Below are positions 1-7,434 of a DNA stretch of 23,087 nucleotides, piece after piece. A model generated the notes under the pieces. The model was not told the origin of the DNA. It ran no database searches and saw nothing but the letters and a program-made list of their open reading frames with translations. The position numbers and the translations under genes are program-made. Numbering within the stretch: position 1 is the first letter of the stretch; every line of letters begins with the position of its first letter. The DNA comes from JAVKDP01 sp040222185 (lineage in GTDB: Bacteria; Bacteroidota; Rhodothermia; Balneolales; Balneolaceae), in assembly GCA_040222185.1 (NCBI GenBank), contig JAVKDP010000067.1:1-23087 (forward strand), given 5' to 3'.

Positions 1-695
1 CAGCTGTTGTTGAATTAGTAGCATTAGATAATGCTGATATTAAGTATTCAACCATTCAGAACTGGTATTCAGGAGATGAAGAAGGTAAAGGTGGTATTTA
101 TAACTTTGTAACCAAGCGTGGAATCTGTAAAGGAAATGGCTCTAAAATTTCCTGGACTCAGCTAGAAACAGGATCAGCAGTTACATTAAAGTACCCAAGT
201 GTAATCCTCCAGGGAGATAATTCGATTGGAGAATTTTATTCTGTAGCAGTTACTACGAAAAAACAACAAGCTGATACTGGTACTAAGATGATTCACCTTG
301 GAAGAAATACCAAGAGTACCATCATTTCAAAAGGTATATCTGCTGGTCGTTCTAATAACAGTTACAGAGGCGAAGTAAAGATTGGTAAGAAAGCACATGG
401 TTCAAAGAACTACTCAGTGTGTGATTCAATGTTGATTGGCCAGGAATGTGGAGCACATACATTCCCATATATATCATCAGAGAATGCGACTAGTAGCGTG
501 GAGCATGAAGCTACTACGTCTAGAGTAGGGGAAGAACAGATATTCTACCTCATGCAACGTGGAATAAGTGAGCAAGACGCGATCTCAATGATCATTAATG
601 GTTTTGTGAAAGACGTACTTAAAGAGCTTCCACTTGAATTCGCTGTTGAAGCAAATAAATTGCTTGATGTAAAACTGGAAGGAAGTGTAGGTTAA
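1..695 (+). CDS. sufB: Fe-S cluster assembly scaffold SufB (3' part)
   Basis: The reading frame is open from the left edge (first full codon at 3), so only the last 230 residues are present; the family is about 480 residues long. SufB is the scaffold subunit of the cytoplasmic SufBCD complex on which iron-sulfur clusters are built. The visible part has the C-terminal beta-helix region and the family signatures NYSVCDSMLIG, with the cysteine thought to receive sulfur, then AHTFPY and SSVEHEATTSR. An apparent ATG at 288 is an internal methionine (MIHLGR), not the start. sufC begins 60 bases downstream. The identification is firm; the start lies outside the window. Confidence 0.97.
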   Translation, partial: AVVELVALDNADIKYSTIQNWYSGDEEGKGGIYNFVTKRGICKGNGSKISWTQLETGSAVTLKYPSVILQGDNSIGEFYSVAVTTKKQQADTGTKMIHLGRNTKSTIISKGISAGRSNNSYRGEVKIGKKAHGSKNYSVCDSMLIGQECGAHTFPYISSENATSSVEHEATTSRVGEEQIFYLMQRGISEQDAISMIINGFVKDVLKELPLEFAVEANKLLDVKLEGSVG

Positions 696-755
696 ACTTC
701 CAATATCCTCCGAAGACGAAAAAATTAGAAATCAAAAAGATAAAATTACAAGCAC

Positions 756-1529
756 GTGTTAGAGATTAAAAATTTACATGCCAAAGTTGAAGGCGAAGAT
801 ATTCAGATTCTTAATGGTGTAAACCTGAAGGTGAATGCAGGTGAGATTCACGCAATCATGGGACCGAACGGAAGTGGAAAAAGTACACTTTCAAAAGTTG
901 TGTCTGGTCATCCTGAATACGAAGTAACAGAAGGCGAAATCCTTTTCAATGGAGAAGACATCACTGAACTTGATGCTGATGAAAGAGCGCATTTAGGCCT
1001 TTTTCTGGCGTTTCAATACCCGGTAGAAGTTCCAGGTATTACGAACAAAACCCTTCTTCGTGAAGCATATAACACTATTGCCCGAGCTAACGAAAGAGAA
1101 GAACTAGATCCGCTGGAATTCGAAGATTACATCGAAAGTAAATTGGACGTAATTGATATGAAGGATGAATTTCTGAGCCGTTCAATCAATACTGGTTTCT
1201 CAGGTGGAGAAAAGAAAAAGAACGAGATCTTCCAGATGGCTGTGCTAAACCCGGTTTTATCTTTCCTTGACGAAACTGATTCAGGGCTGGATATTGATGC
1301 TCTTAAGGTTGTTTCAGATGGTGTGAATAAAATTGCTAGTGATGAGAATGCGATTGTTATGATTACACATTATCAGCGCCTACTGAATTACATTAAGCCT
1401 GATTATGTACATGTAATGATGGCCGGTAAAATTATCAAGTCTGGTGATATTTCATTAGCTGAAGAGCTAGAAGCCAATGGATATGATAAGCTTGAGAAAG
1501 AATTAGTATTAAATGGTGAGGCTCAGTAA
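756..1529 (+). CDS. sufC: Fe-S assembly ATPase SufC
   Basis: This is the ABC-type ATPase of the SufBCD scaffold. It is cytoplasmic and has no membrane partner, and its ATP use drives the conformational change during cluster assembly. Visible motifs are Walker A GPNGSGKST (residues 36-44), an ABC signature SGGEKKKNE from residue 149, Walker B ending in LDE (Asp172, Glu173) followed by the SufC-typical DSGLDIDAL, and the H-loop ITHYQRLL. At 257 residues it has the normal length. The start is a GTG giving MLEIKNLHA, which matches the family N-terminus; no in-frame ATG lies closer. There is no clear Shine-Dalgarno site. The stop overlaps the sufD start by one base (TAATG). Confidence 0.97.
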   Translation: MLEIKNLHAKVEGEDIQILNGVNLKVNAGEIHAIMGPNGSGKSTLSKVVSGHPEYEVTEGEILFNGEDITELDADERAHLGLFLAFQYPVEVPGITNKTLLREAYNTIARANEREELDPLEFEDYIESKLDVIDMKDEFLSRSINTGFSGGEKKKNEIFQMAVLNPVLSFLDETDSGLDIDALKVVSDGVNKIASDENAIVMITHYQRLLNYIKPDYVHVMMAGKIIKSGDISLAEELEANGYDKLEKELVLNGEAQ

Positions 1530-2839
1530 TGAGTGAAGTATTACAAAAAGAAACGATGCTTTCATATATCGCTGGAGAGATAGAGCCTAAAGGGACTTCT
1601 ATTTCAATTCGCGCGATAAATGAAAGAGGTAGAGAAGAGCTACAGCACACATCTTTTCCAACAAGGAAAGATGAGGACTGGAGATTTATTGACCTTAAGT
1701 CTATCACAAAAAACAGCTTCCTAGCTGTTGAAGAAGCTGATACGTCAACTATTGGTGACATTTCAAACCACTATCTACCAGAAGCACTAAATACACGCCT
1801 GGTATTTATTAATGGTGTGTATAATGCTGAGCGTTCATCTATTGAAGGATTACCAAACGGTGTAATTGTTGGTAACCTGACTGAGTATGCTGATCATGAT
1901 TCAGTGAAAACTCATCTCGGAACTATTACAAATTATGAAGATGATGTTTTCGCGCCATTCAATGATGCGGCATTTTCTGACGGTACATTTATTCACATCC
2001 CTGAAGAAACAGTAGTTGAAGCTCCGATTCATATCCTGAATATTTTTACAGATGCTGAAAAGCCATTCTATGCTACGCCAAGATTACTATATGTTGGCGA
2101 AATGTTTTCAAAATCTACGATTATTGAAGAGCATATTGGCTTAGCTGATAATGTGTATTTAAATGTTCCTGTGACTGAATTTAAGATGTTCACTGGTTCA
2201 AATGTACATCATGCTCGTATCCAAAGAGATTCTAAACAGGCCTCTCATGTATCAAGGCCGATTGCTATCCTGGATAAGAATGCTGAATACCATTCATACA
2301 CCATCTGTTTGGGTGCAAAGCTATTCAGAAATGAACCACGTGTTATTCAGAATGCAGAAGAAGTAGATTTTACTGTGGATGGATTGGTTCTTATTGATGG
2401 CGATCAGATCGCTGATACACATTCCATAATGGACCACAGGTTCCCATGGGGAAAAAGCCACCAATTACATAAAGTGGTAGTTAATGATAACGCCCATTCC
2501 ATTTTTAACGGGAAGATATTTGTAGCTAAAGATGCTCAAAAGATTGATTCGTTTCAGGAAAACAGAAACTTATTGATTTCAGAGGATGGGAAAATCAATA
2601 CAAAGCCGCAGCTTGAAATTTTTGCTGACGATGTATTATGCTCTCATGGTGCAACTATCGGCCAGTTACAAGATGAAGAAGTATTCTATCTTCAAAGCCG
2701 TGGATTAACAGAACAGAAGTCACGTGAGCTTCTTGTATATGCTTTTGCACTCGAAAGTGTGGAAAGCATGGAAGTAGACTCAGTAGAGAAATTATTACTT
2801 GATGAAGTAATCAAGTATACAAACCGAGACGATAAGTAA
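1529..2839 (+). CDS. sufD: Fe-S assembly protein SufD
   Basis: SufD is a paralogue of SufB and partner in the SufBCD scaffold, with a role in iron acquisition for the nascent cluster. The 436-residue product has the SufB/SufD beta-helix core. It shows the conserved ending SHGATIGQLQDEEVFYLQSR, typical of SufD, and a C-terminal helical stretch. Translation is probably coupled to sufC: the start ATG overlaps the sufC stop by one base, and a GGTGAGG stretch at 1515-1521 could serve as ribosome site. An inverted-repeat element begins six bases after the stop, separating it from sufS. Confidence 0.96.
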   Translation: MSEVLQKETMLSYIAGEIEPKGTSISIRAINERGREELQHTSFPTRKDEDWRFIDLKSITKNSFLAVEEADTSTIGDISNHYLPEALNTRLVFINGVYNAERSSIEGLPNGVIVGNLTEYADHDSVKTHLGTITNYEDDVFAPFNDAAFSDGTFIHIPEETVVEAPIHILNIFTDAEKPFYATPRLLYVGEMFSKSTIIEEHIGLADNVYLNVPVTEFKMFTGSNVHHARIQRDSKQASHVSRPIAILDKNAEYHSYTICLGAKLFRNEPRVIQNAEEVDFTVDGLVLIDGDQIADTHSIMDHRFPWGKSHQLHKVVVNDNAHSIFNGKIFVAKDAQKIDSFQENRNLLISEDGKINTKPQLEIFADDVLCSHGATIGQLQDEEVFYLQSRGLTEQKSRELLVYAFALESVESMEVDSVEKLLLDEVIKYTNRDDK

Positions 2840-2844
2840 CTCAA

Positions 2845-2924
2845 GTCATCCTGATCCAGAGAATTTAGGAGAAGGATCTTCACAGTTTGTTTTGTGTCGA
2901 TTCTTCGCTTTCGCTCAGAATGAC
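2845..2924. repeat. Dispersed inverted repeat, copy 1
   Basis: An 80-base element between sufD and sufS. It starts with GTCATCCTGA and ends with TCAGAATGAC, complementary at 9 of 10 positions. The inner arms (GGATCTT near 2874 and the CGATTCTTCGC segment near 2899) pair only partly, so this copy looks like a mixture of two arm types. It shares its ends with copies at 5097 and 7247. A TTG at 2892 inside the element extends the sufS frame and makes a false start. Confidence 0.8.
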
Positions 2925-2933
2925 AGACAAAAA

Positions 2934-4181
2934 ATGCCAGAGACAGCTCCACAAATATCATCTACAATCAATTGGGAAGAGATTCGATCTCAGTTCCCGG
3001 TACTGAACCGTGAGGTAAACGGTAAGAGATTGGTATACCTGGACAATGGAGCTTCAAGCCAGATGCCCCAGGTTGTGGTAGATCGCATCAATGCGTATCA
3101 CTCGAATGAGCACGCGAATATTCACAGGGGGATTCATTCTCTAAGCCAACACGCCACAGATGAATATGAAGCCAGCCGAGAGAAAGTTAGAGCATTCATA
3201 AATGCGGAACATCTTGAGGAGATTATTTTTACTACTGGTACTACCGATTCTATAAACCTGGTAGCAAGTAGCTATGGCAGGAAATACTTTGTTTCTGGTG
3301 ACGAGATTCTAATCTCAGAGATGGAACATCATGCGAATATTGTTCCATGGCAAATGGTTGCTGAAGAAAAAGGAGCAATTATAAAAGTGATCCCAATGGA
3401 TGAGAAGGGAGAGCTTATAATGGAAAAGTTCTATGAACTTCTTTCAGATAAAACCAAAATGGTTGCAGTAGGCCATGTTTCTAATGCACTTGGAACTGTT
3501 AATCCAGTGAAAGAGATCATTGATGCGGCTCATGCTAAAGGGGCATTGGTTCTCATTGATGGCGCTCAGTCAGTTCCGCATTCGAAAGTAGACGTTCAGG
3601 TACTAAATGCTGATTTCTATACATTTTCAACACACAAAATGTGTGGCCCAACCGGATTTGGTATTCTCTATGGAAAGAAAGAGCTATTAGAAGAAATGCC
3701 ACCATATCGTGGTGGGGGTGACATGATCGACAAGGTTACTTTTGCTAAAACTACATTTAATGATCTCCCACATAAGTTTGAAGCTGGCACTCCACCAATT
3801 GCTGCTGGTGTAGCGGTTGGAGCAGCGATTGATTACCTGGAATCTATTGGAATGGAGAATATAGCTGCCCGGGAAGCAGAGCTTGTTGCTTATGCCACAG
3901 AGAAGATGGGCAAGATTAAAGGACTTAAATTTGTTGGTACAGCTGATGAAAAAGCATCGGTAATTTCATTCTTACTGGAAGGAATTCATCCAACCGATGC
4001 TGGTACTATTATGGACAAAGAAGGAATTGCAGTACGTACGGGGCATCATTGTGCCCAGCCTGTGATGGATCATTTTAACATACCAGGTACATTAAGAGCA
4101 TCCATTTCATTTTATAATAATGAAGACGATATTGATCGTTTGGTGGAAGCAATCGAATACACGAAAGAATTTTTTGGATAA
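2934..4181 (+). CDS. sufS: Cysteine desulfurase SufS (group II)
   Basis: SufS is a PLP-dependent enzyme that converts cysteine to alanine and supplies persulfide sulfur to the SufBCD scaffold. The 415-residue product has the family N-terminus (LVYLDNGASSQMP), the PLP lysine in FSTHKMCGP (Lys235) and the catalytic cysteine in RTGHHCAQP (Cys373), spaced as in group II desulfurases. The frame is open upstream to a TTG at 2892, but those 14 codons are translated inverted repeat (copy 1). ATG at 2934 gives a normal start. No sufE gene is visible; a sulfur-transfer partner may lie elsewhere. Confidence 0.96.
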   Translation: MPETAPQISSTINWEEIRSQFPVLNREVNGKRLVYLDNGASSQMPQVVVDRINAYHSNEHANIHRGIHSLSQHATDEYEASREKVRAFINAEHLEEIIFTTGTTDSINLVASSYGRKYFVSGDEILISEMEHHANIVPWQMVAEEKGAIIKVIPMDEKGELIMEKFYELLSDKTKMVAVGHVSNALGTVNPVKEIIDAAHAKGALVLIDGAQSVPHSKVDVQVLNADFYTFSTHKMCGPTGFGILYGKKELLEEMPPYRGGGDMIDKVTFAKTTFNDLPHKFEAGTPPIAAGVAVGAAIDYLESIGMENIAAREAELVAYATEKMGKIKGLKFVGTADEKASVISFLLEGIHPTDAGTIMDKEGIAVRTGHHCAQPVMDHFNIPGTLRASISFYNNEDDIDRLVEAIEYTKEFFG

Positions 4182-4193
4182 AAAGGAAAAATC

Positions 4194-4745
4194 ATGGCTA
4201 AAATTAAAGAAATAGAACGTACTCCGAATCCTGACGCAATGCGTTTTGTACTGGATGAACCACTTACAAGTGGAACTACACGTTCATTTGAAAATAGTAT
4301 GGAAGCGGAAGGCGATGAGCTTGCTTCTGCTCTTTTTGCTATCGACAATGTAATTAATGTGTACTATGTAGATAAGTATATTACTGTTACACAAGATGGC
4401 AAGGCAGTATGGTCAGAATTGCTTCGTAAGCTTGCTCCACCTATTCGTGAGGCTCAACCTCAACTTCATCCGGAAGACGATTCTGAGGTGCATGTGAGTA
4501 AAGAAGCAATGAACTCTGATGACCCTCGTCTACAGGAAATCAATAAGATGTTGGATGAGCAGGTTCGCCCGTATTTATTGGCAGATGGCGGTGGATTAAA
4601 AGTGCTGGGGCTAGAAAGCAACCGACTTAAGGTTCATTACCAGGGAGCATGTGGAACATGCCCTACAGCTAGTACAGGTACACTTTATGCCATAGAAAGT
4701 ATGGTTAAGCGTATTGATCCAGAAATCCAGGTAATCTCCGTTTAG
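4194..4745 (+). CDS. Nfu-type Fe-S carrier protein
   Basis: A 183-residue protein with two domains. The N-terminal Nfu_N domain (about residues 5-90) begins IERTPNPDAMRF. The C-terminal NifU-like domain (about 105-183) carries the cluster-binding CxxC in ACGTCPTAS (Cys153, Cys156). Nfu proteins accept a cluster from the SUF scaffold and pass it to client enzymes in the cytoplasm. It starts 12 bases after sufS and ends four bases before the next carrier gene, so it is in the same operon. The middle segment (about residues 83-105) is charged and probably a linker. The identification is solid; symbols vary between genomes. Confidence 0.94.
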   Translation: MAKIKEIERTPNPDAMRFVLDEPLTSGTTRSFENSMEAEGDELASALFAIDNVINVYYVDKYITVTQDGKAVWSELLRKLAPPIREAQPQLHPEDDSEVHVSKEAMNSDDPRLQEINKMLDEQVRPYLLADGGGLKVLGLESNRLKVHYQGACGTCPTASTGTLYAIESMVKRIDPEIQVISV

Positions 4746-4749
4746 AACA

Positions 4750-5088
4750 ATGGGTGAGATCACGATCAGCGAAAGAGCTTTTAACCGGATTGAAGAGATT
4801 CGATCTGAAAAGAGCATACCACAAGATGCCTTTTTAAAAGTAGGTGTAGTTAGCGGTGGATGCTCCGGTTTATCATATGATCTCGATTTCGCCAGTGATA
4901 TCGCTCCAACAGAGCAGGACCAGGTGTTTGAGTTAAATGGTATGAAAGTACTTGTTGATATGAGAAGCTTTCTTTACCTGGCTGGAACCGAACTTGACTA
5001 TACTGATGGATTAGAAGGGCAGGGTTTCCACTTTCATAACCCAAACGCCTCCAGAACCTGCTCCTGTGGGGAGTCTTTCTCAATTTAA
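4750..5088 (+). CDS. SufA/IscA-type iron-sulfur carrier
   Basis: A 112-residue HesB/IscA-family protein. The three cluster or iron ligands are visible: Cys38 in VSGGCSGLSY and the C-terminal CSCG pair (Cys104, Cys106). A-type carriers take clusters from the scaffold and deliver them to apo-proteins. It starts four bases after the Nfu gene and ends nine bases before inverted-repeat copy 2. Having two different carriers at the end of one operon fits a self-contained SUF system. SufA, IscA and ErpA cannot be told apart from the sequence alone. Confidence 0.94.
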   Translation: MGEITISERAFNRIEEIRSEKSIPQDAFLKVGVVSGGCSGLSYDLDFASDIAPTEQDQVFELNGMKVLVDMRSFLYLAGTELDYTDGLEGQGFHFHNPNASRTCSCGESFSI

Positions 5089-5096
5089 GCTTACAA

Positions 5097-5168
5097 GTCA
5101 TCCTGAACTCGTTTCAGAATCTTAATCGTTGTTGAAGTGTCAAGATGCTGAAACGAGTTCAGCATGAC
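5097..5168. repeat. Dispersed inverted repeat, copy 2 (best palindrome)
   Basis: A 72-base element. Arms at 5097-5123 and 5142-5168 are complementary at 25 of 27 positions around an 18-base loop, so the RNA would fold into a long stable hairpin. The outer ends read GTCATCCTGA and TCAGCATGAC, as in copies at 2845 and 7247. It has no T-tract, so it is not a typical intrinsic terminator. The right arm read forward contains an ATG at 5145 that extends the next gene falsely by 12 codons. Confidence 0.88.
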
Positions 5169-5180
5169 CTTACTAAGAAA

Positions 5181-5693
5181 ATGTCCCAAGAACCAATCAT
5201 CAATAAAGTAAAAGCGAACCAAAAGCTAGTCACAATCGACCTGGCAAAGCTTTTCTATGATTCCACTCCAATAGCAGAGCTGGATATCAAGGATTTCTTA
5301 TTCATGGGGTTAATGCTTAAAGAGAAAGATTTTCGCGAGCATTTAAAAAATCATGATTGGTCACAATACGAAGGAAAGTACCTTGCTGTATTCTGTTCAA
5401 CAGATGCTATTCTGGCTCCATGGGCCTGGATGCTGATTACTTCTCATGCCAGTGATTCAGCAAGAGAAGTATTCCATTTGCCCAAAGAACAGGTTGCCCA
5501 TGAACTATATCGGCGTAATGTTGAATCCTATGACTGGAGCCAGTACAAAGACAAGTTCATTCTTCTAAAAGGATGCGGAGACGTTCATGTACCTGATTCT
5601 ATCTATTTATTGGCTACCAATAAGTTAATTAGATCATCAAAAAAGATCATGTACGGCGAAGCATGTAGTTTTGTACCCGTTTGGAAGGGTTGA
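5181..5693 (+). CDS. DUF2480 family protein
   Basis: A 170-residue protein that I recognise from its overall pattern as DUF2480, a Bacteroidota-type family of unknown function; the assignment is from memory. No signal peptide or membrane segment is seen, so it is probably cytoplasmic. It contains two related segments, DWSQYEGKYLAVFC (59-72) and DWSQYKDKFILLKGC (118-132), which suggests an internal duplication. It has only three cysteines: 72, 132 and 162 (in GEACSFVP). The frame opens at 5145, but those first codons (LKRVQHDL) are translated repeat, so ATG 5181 is preferred. Its place at the end of the suf operon suggests a link to Fe-S or sulfur metabolism, which is inference. Confidence 0.82.
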   Translation: MSQEPIINKVKANQKLVTIDLAKLFYDSTPIAELDIKDFLFMGLMLKEKDFREHLKNHDWSQYEGKYLAVFCSTDAILAPWAWMLITSHASDSAREVFHLPKEQVAHELYRRNVESYDWSQYKDKFILLKGCGDVHVPDSIYLLATNKLIRSSKKIMYGEACSFVPVWKG

Positions 5694-5700
5694 TTTTGGA

Positions 5701-6474
5701 CTATGATTGATCAATTTCATCAAGAGTTTCTCGGAAAATTTGATTCAATATTTCTGTGTCTGGGTATTTCTTGAAGTCAAAGTCCCTTAGATATGACTTG
5801 TAATAATTGACTTTTTCATACAAGAAATCATTAATAATTTGGATTTTTGGTTCTAAATCTAATTCTTCTCCAGATTTTTTTCTAGCTAGCAAGTTATCAA
5901 TCTCTTTTTTTAATTCTTTGTTAGTTATTTCGGCATTTACCATTTCTTCAAATTCCATTGGCGCCATTTGATTAGTTCTTTCAATCCACATACATGCAAG
6001 TACTGGTCTCAGAACATAAAAGTACTTTTTAATTCTTACTCGATCTCCCTTTAGGTATTCTCTGAAGTTCCCTTCAGCCATACTCAAATAATGATACATA
6101 CATGATTTAGGGTTGAAGTATTGAGTAGACTCTCTTCTAAGTTTAGATATGGTAGAATAATTTTCTTTATAGACAATTGGACTATCTAACCACTCCATAA
6201 ATGGAGGGTTTGATTTCCTAAATAGCTTTAGAGTTTTTCTCAATTCCCATCCACTTAAATCAATATCATTTGGAAGTATTTTTACATAGCTATCCTTTTT
6301 ATCATCAATAGACAAATACCAATTCCTCTCATGGATGTAAATAAAACGCACATCCCAATCACTATTTGTAGAAGGAAATCCCCACGCTCTACTACCTGAT
6401 TCAACAGCATATAGTATTTTTATGTTCAATTCCTTTTCAAGCCTATTTAATTCTTTTTTAATTTCTAATTCCAT
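5701..6474 (-). CDS. Nucleotidyltransferase, PF10127 (RlaP/YcgL-like)
   Basis: A 257-residue protein with a DNA polymerase beta-type nucleotidyltransferase core at the N-terminus. The signature GSRAWGF starts at residue 27, followed by the metal-binding pair Asp39 and Asp41 in SDWDVRF. This spacing matches the PF10127 group; its cellular substrate is not established. The C-terminal half is helical and charged. It converges on the DUF2480 gene with only seven bases between them, and lies back-to-back with the SDR gene. GC is about 30% in four 60-base lines counted by hand, against about 42% in one line of the neighbouring SDR gene, so recent acquisition is plausible. No antitoxin-like HEPN partner is next to it. 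Confidence 0.82.
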   Translation of the reverse strand: MELEIKKELNRLEKELNIKILYAVESGSRAWGFPSTNSDWDVRFIYIHERNWYLSIDDKKDSYVKILPNDIDLSGWELRKTLKLFRKSNPPFMEWLDSPIVYKENYSTISKLRRESTQYFNPKSCMYHYLSMAEGNFREYLKGDRVRIKKYFYVLRPVLACMWIERTNQMAPMEFEEMVNAEITNKELKKEIDNLLARKKSGEELDLEPKIQIINDFLYEKVNYYKSYLRDFDFKKYPDTEILNQIFRETLDEIDQS

Positions 6475-6512
6475 CTAATAAATTGATTACTAATTTGATT
6501 TAAGATAGCAAA

Positions 6513-7232
6513 ATGAAAACACTCTTAACCGGCTCTTCACGTGGTATAGGCAAAGCAATTACAGAATTGCTCCTTGAAAACGATTATTCAGTAATTGGAA
6601 CCTCAAGATCAGATGAAGCGGTACTCCAGTATGACCAATATCAACACCTTAAATGTGATTTAGGAATCCATGAGGAAGTGTTAAAGATTCAAAAAGTATT
6701 CCAGGGAGATGAAATACCTGAAGTGCTCATCAATAATGCCGGAATATTTACGGATACTGATTTTAGTGTTTCGGATGAGGAATGGCTCGCTAATTATGAT
6801 CAGACTATGCAAGTTAATCTTCGCTCAGCTGCTTTGCTTTGCAAGTGGGCTATCAATGCCTGGAAGGAAAGAGGAATAGAAGGAAGGATTATCAATATCT
6901 CCAGTCGGGCTGGACAAAGAGGTGATACACAGGAATATGCAAGTTATGCAGCAAGTAAAGGGGGGCTAACAGCCTTCACAAAAAGTATTGCACGTAGCTT
7001 TGGCAAAATTGGAATAACCGCTTATACCGTAGCTCCGGGCTTTATCGATACAGATATGGCCAGAGAGTCTATTGAGGTGTATGGAGAGGAATATCTTACC
7101 CAGGGGTTGGCTTTAAACTCTATTGCTCCACCAAAACAGATTGCTGAGCTTGTACTTTTACTTGCTTCTGGTAAGTTAAAACACGCCACAGGGCAGGTTT
7201 TTCATGTTAACTCCGGGAGCTATCTTCCTTAG
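6513..7232 (+). CDS. SDR family oxidoreductase
   Basis: A 239-residue classical short-chain dehydrogenase/reductase. It shows the NAD(P)-binding TGSSRGIG (residues 6-13), the NNAG motif (74-77), a catalytic serine in NISS (130/131) and the YxxxK pair Tyr145 and Lys149. The later APGFIDTDM stretch is FabG-like. Cytoplasmic. It resembles 3-oxoacyl-ACP reductases, but a stand-alone gene without other fatty-acid genes leaves the substrate open. It is divergent from the nucleotidyltransferase gene across 38 AT-rich bases and is followed by inverted-repeat copy 3. Confidence 0.87.
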   Translation: MKTLLTGSSRGIGKAITELLLENDYSVIGTSRSDEAVLQYDQYQHLKCDLGIHEEVLKIQKVFQGDEIPEVLINNAGIFTDTDFSVSDEEWLANYDQTMQVNLRSAALLCKWAINAWKERGIEGRIINISSRAGQRGDTQEYASYAASKGGLTAFTKSIARSFGKIGITAYTVAPGFIDTDMARESIEVYGEEYLTQGLALNSIAPPKQIAELVLLLASGKLKHATGQVFHVNSGSYLP

Positions 7233-7246
7233 CGGTTTTGATAGAT

Positions 7247-7361
7247 GTCATCCCGAACTCGTTTCTCCCAGGGAGTCCTACGGACGGGATCTTCATTTCA
7301 CTTTGGACGTTGTTATAGACAGAAGCCTGTTATTAAGATGCTGAATCAAGTTCAGCATGAC
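7247..7361. repeat. Dispersed inverted repeat, copy 3 (interrupted)
   Basis: A 115-base element between the SDR gene and the IPP isomerase gene. Its outer ends read GTCATCCCGA and TCAGCATGAC. The right arm (7335-7361) is the same type as in copy 2. The left arm matches for about 19 bases (to about 7265). An unrelated segment containing a small GTCC-TAC-GGAC hairpin (7275-7285) then intervenes before the arm resumes with GGGATCTT at 7287. It may contribute to transcript processing between two unrelated genes. Confidence 0.75.
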
Positions 7362-7434
7362 TTGAATTATATAAGATTTAATAAACCATTATTATTTCTT
7401 TGGTATTTAACCAGTGTATTTTAGAACTTCTCAC

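Noticed and set aside
491..516. TAGTAGC/GCTACTA inverted repeat inside sufB
   Set aside because: It falls in the codons for the conserved SSVEHEATTS segment, so protein constraint explains most of it; seven bases is within chance.
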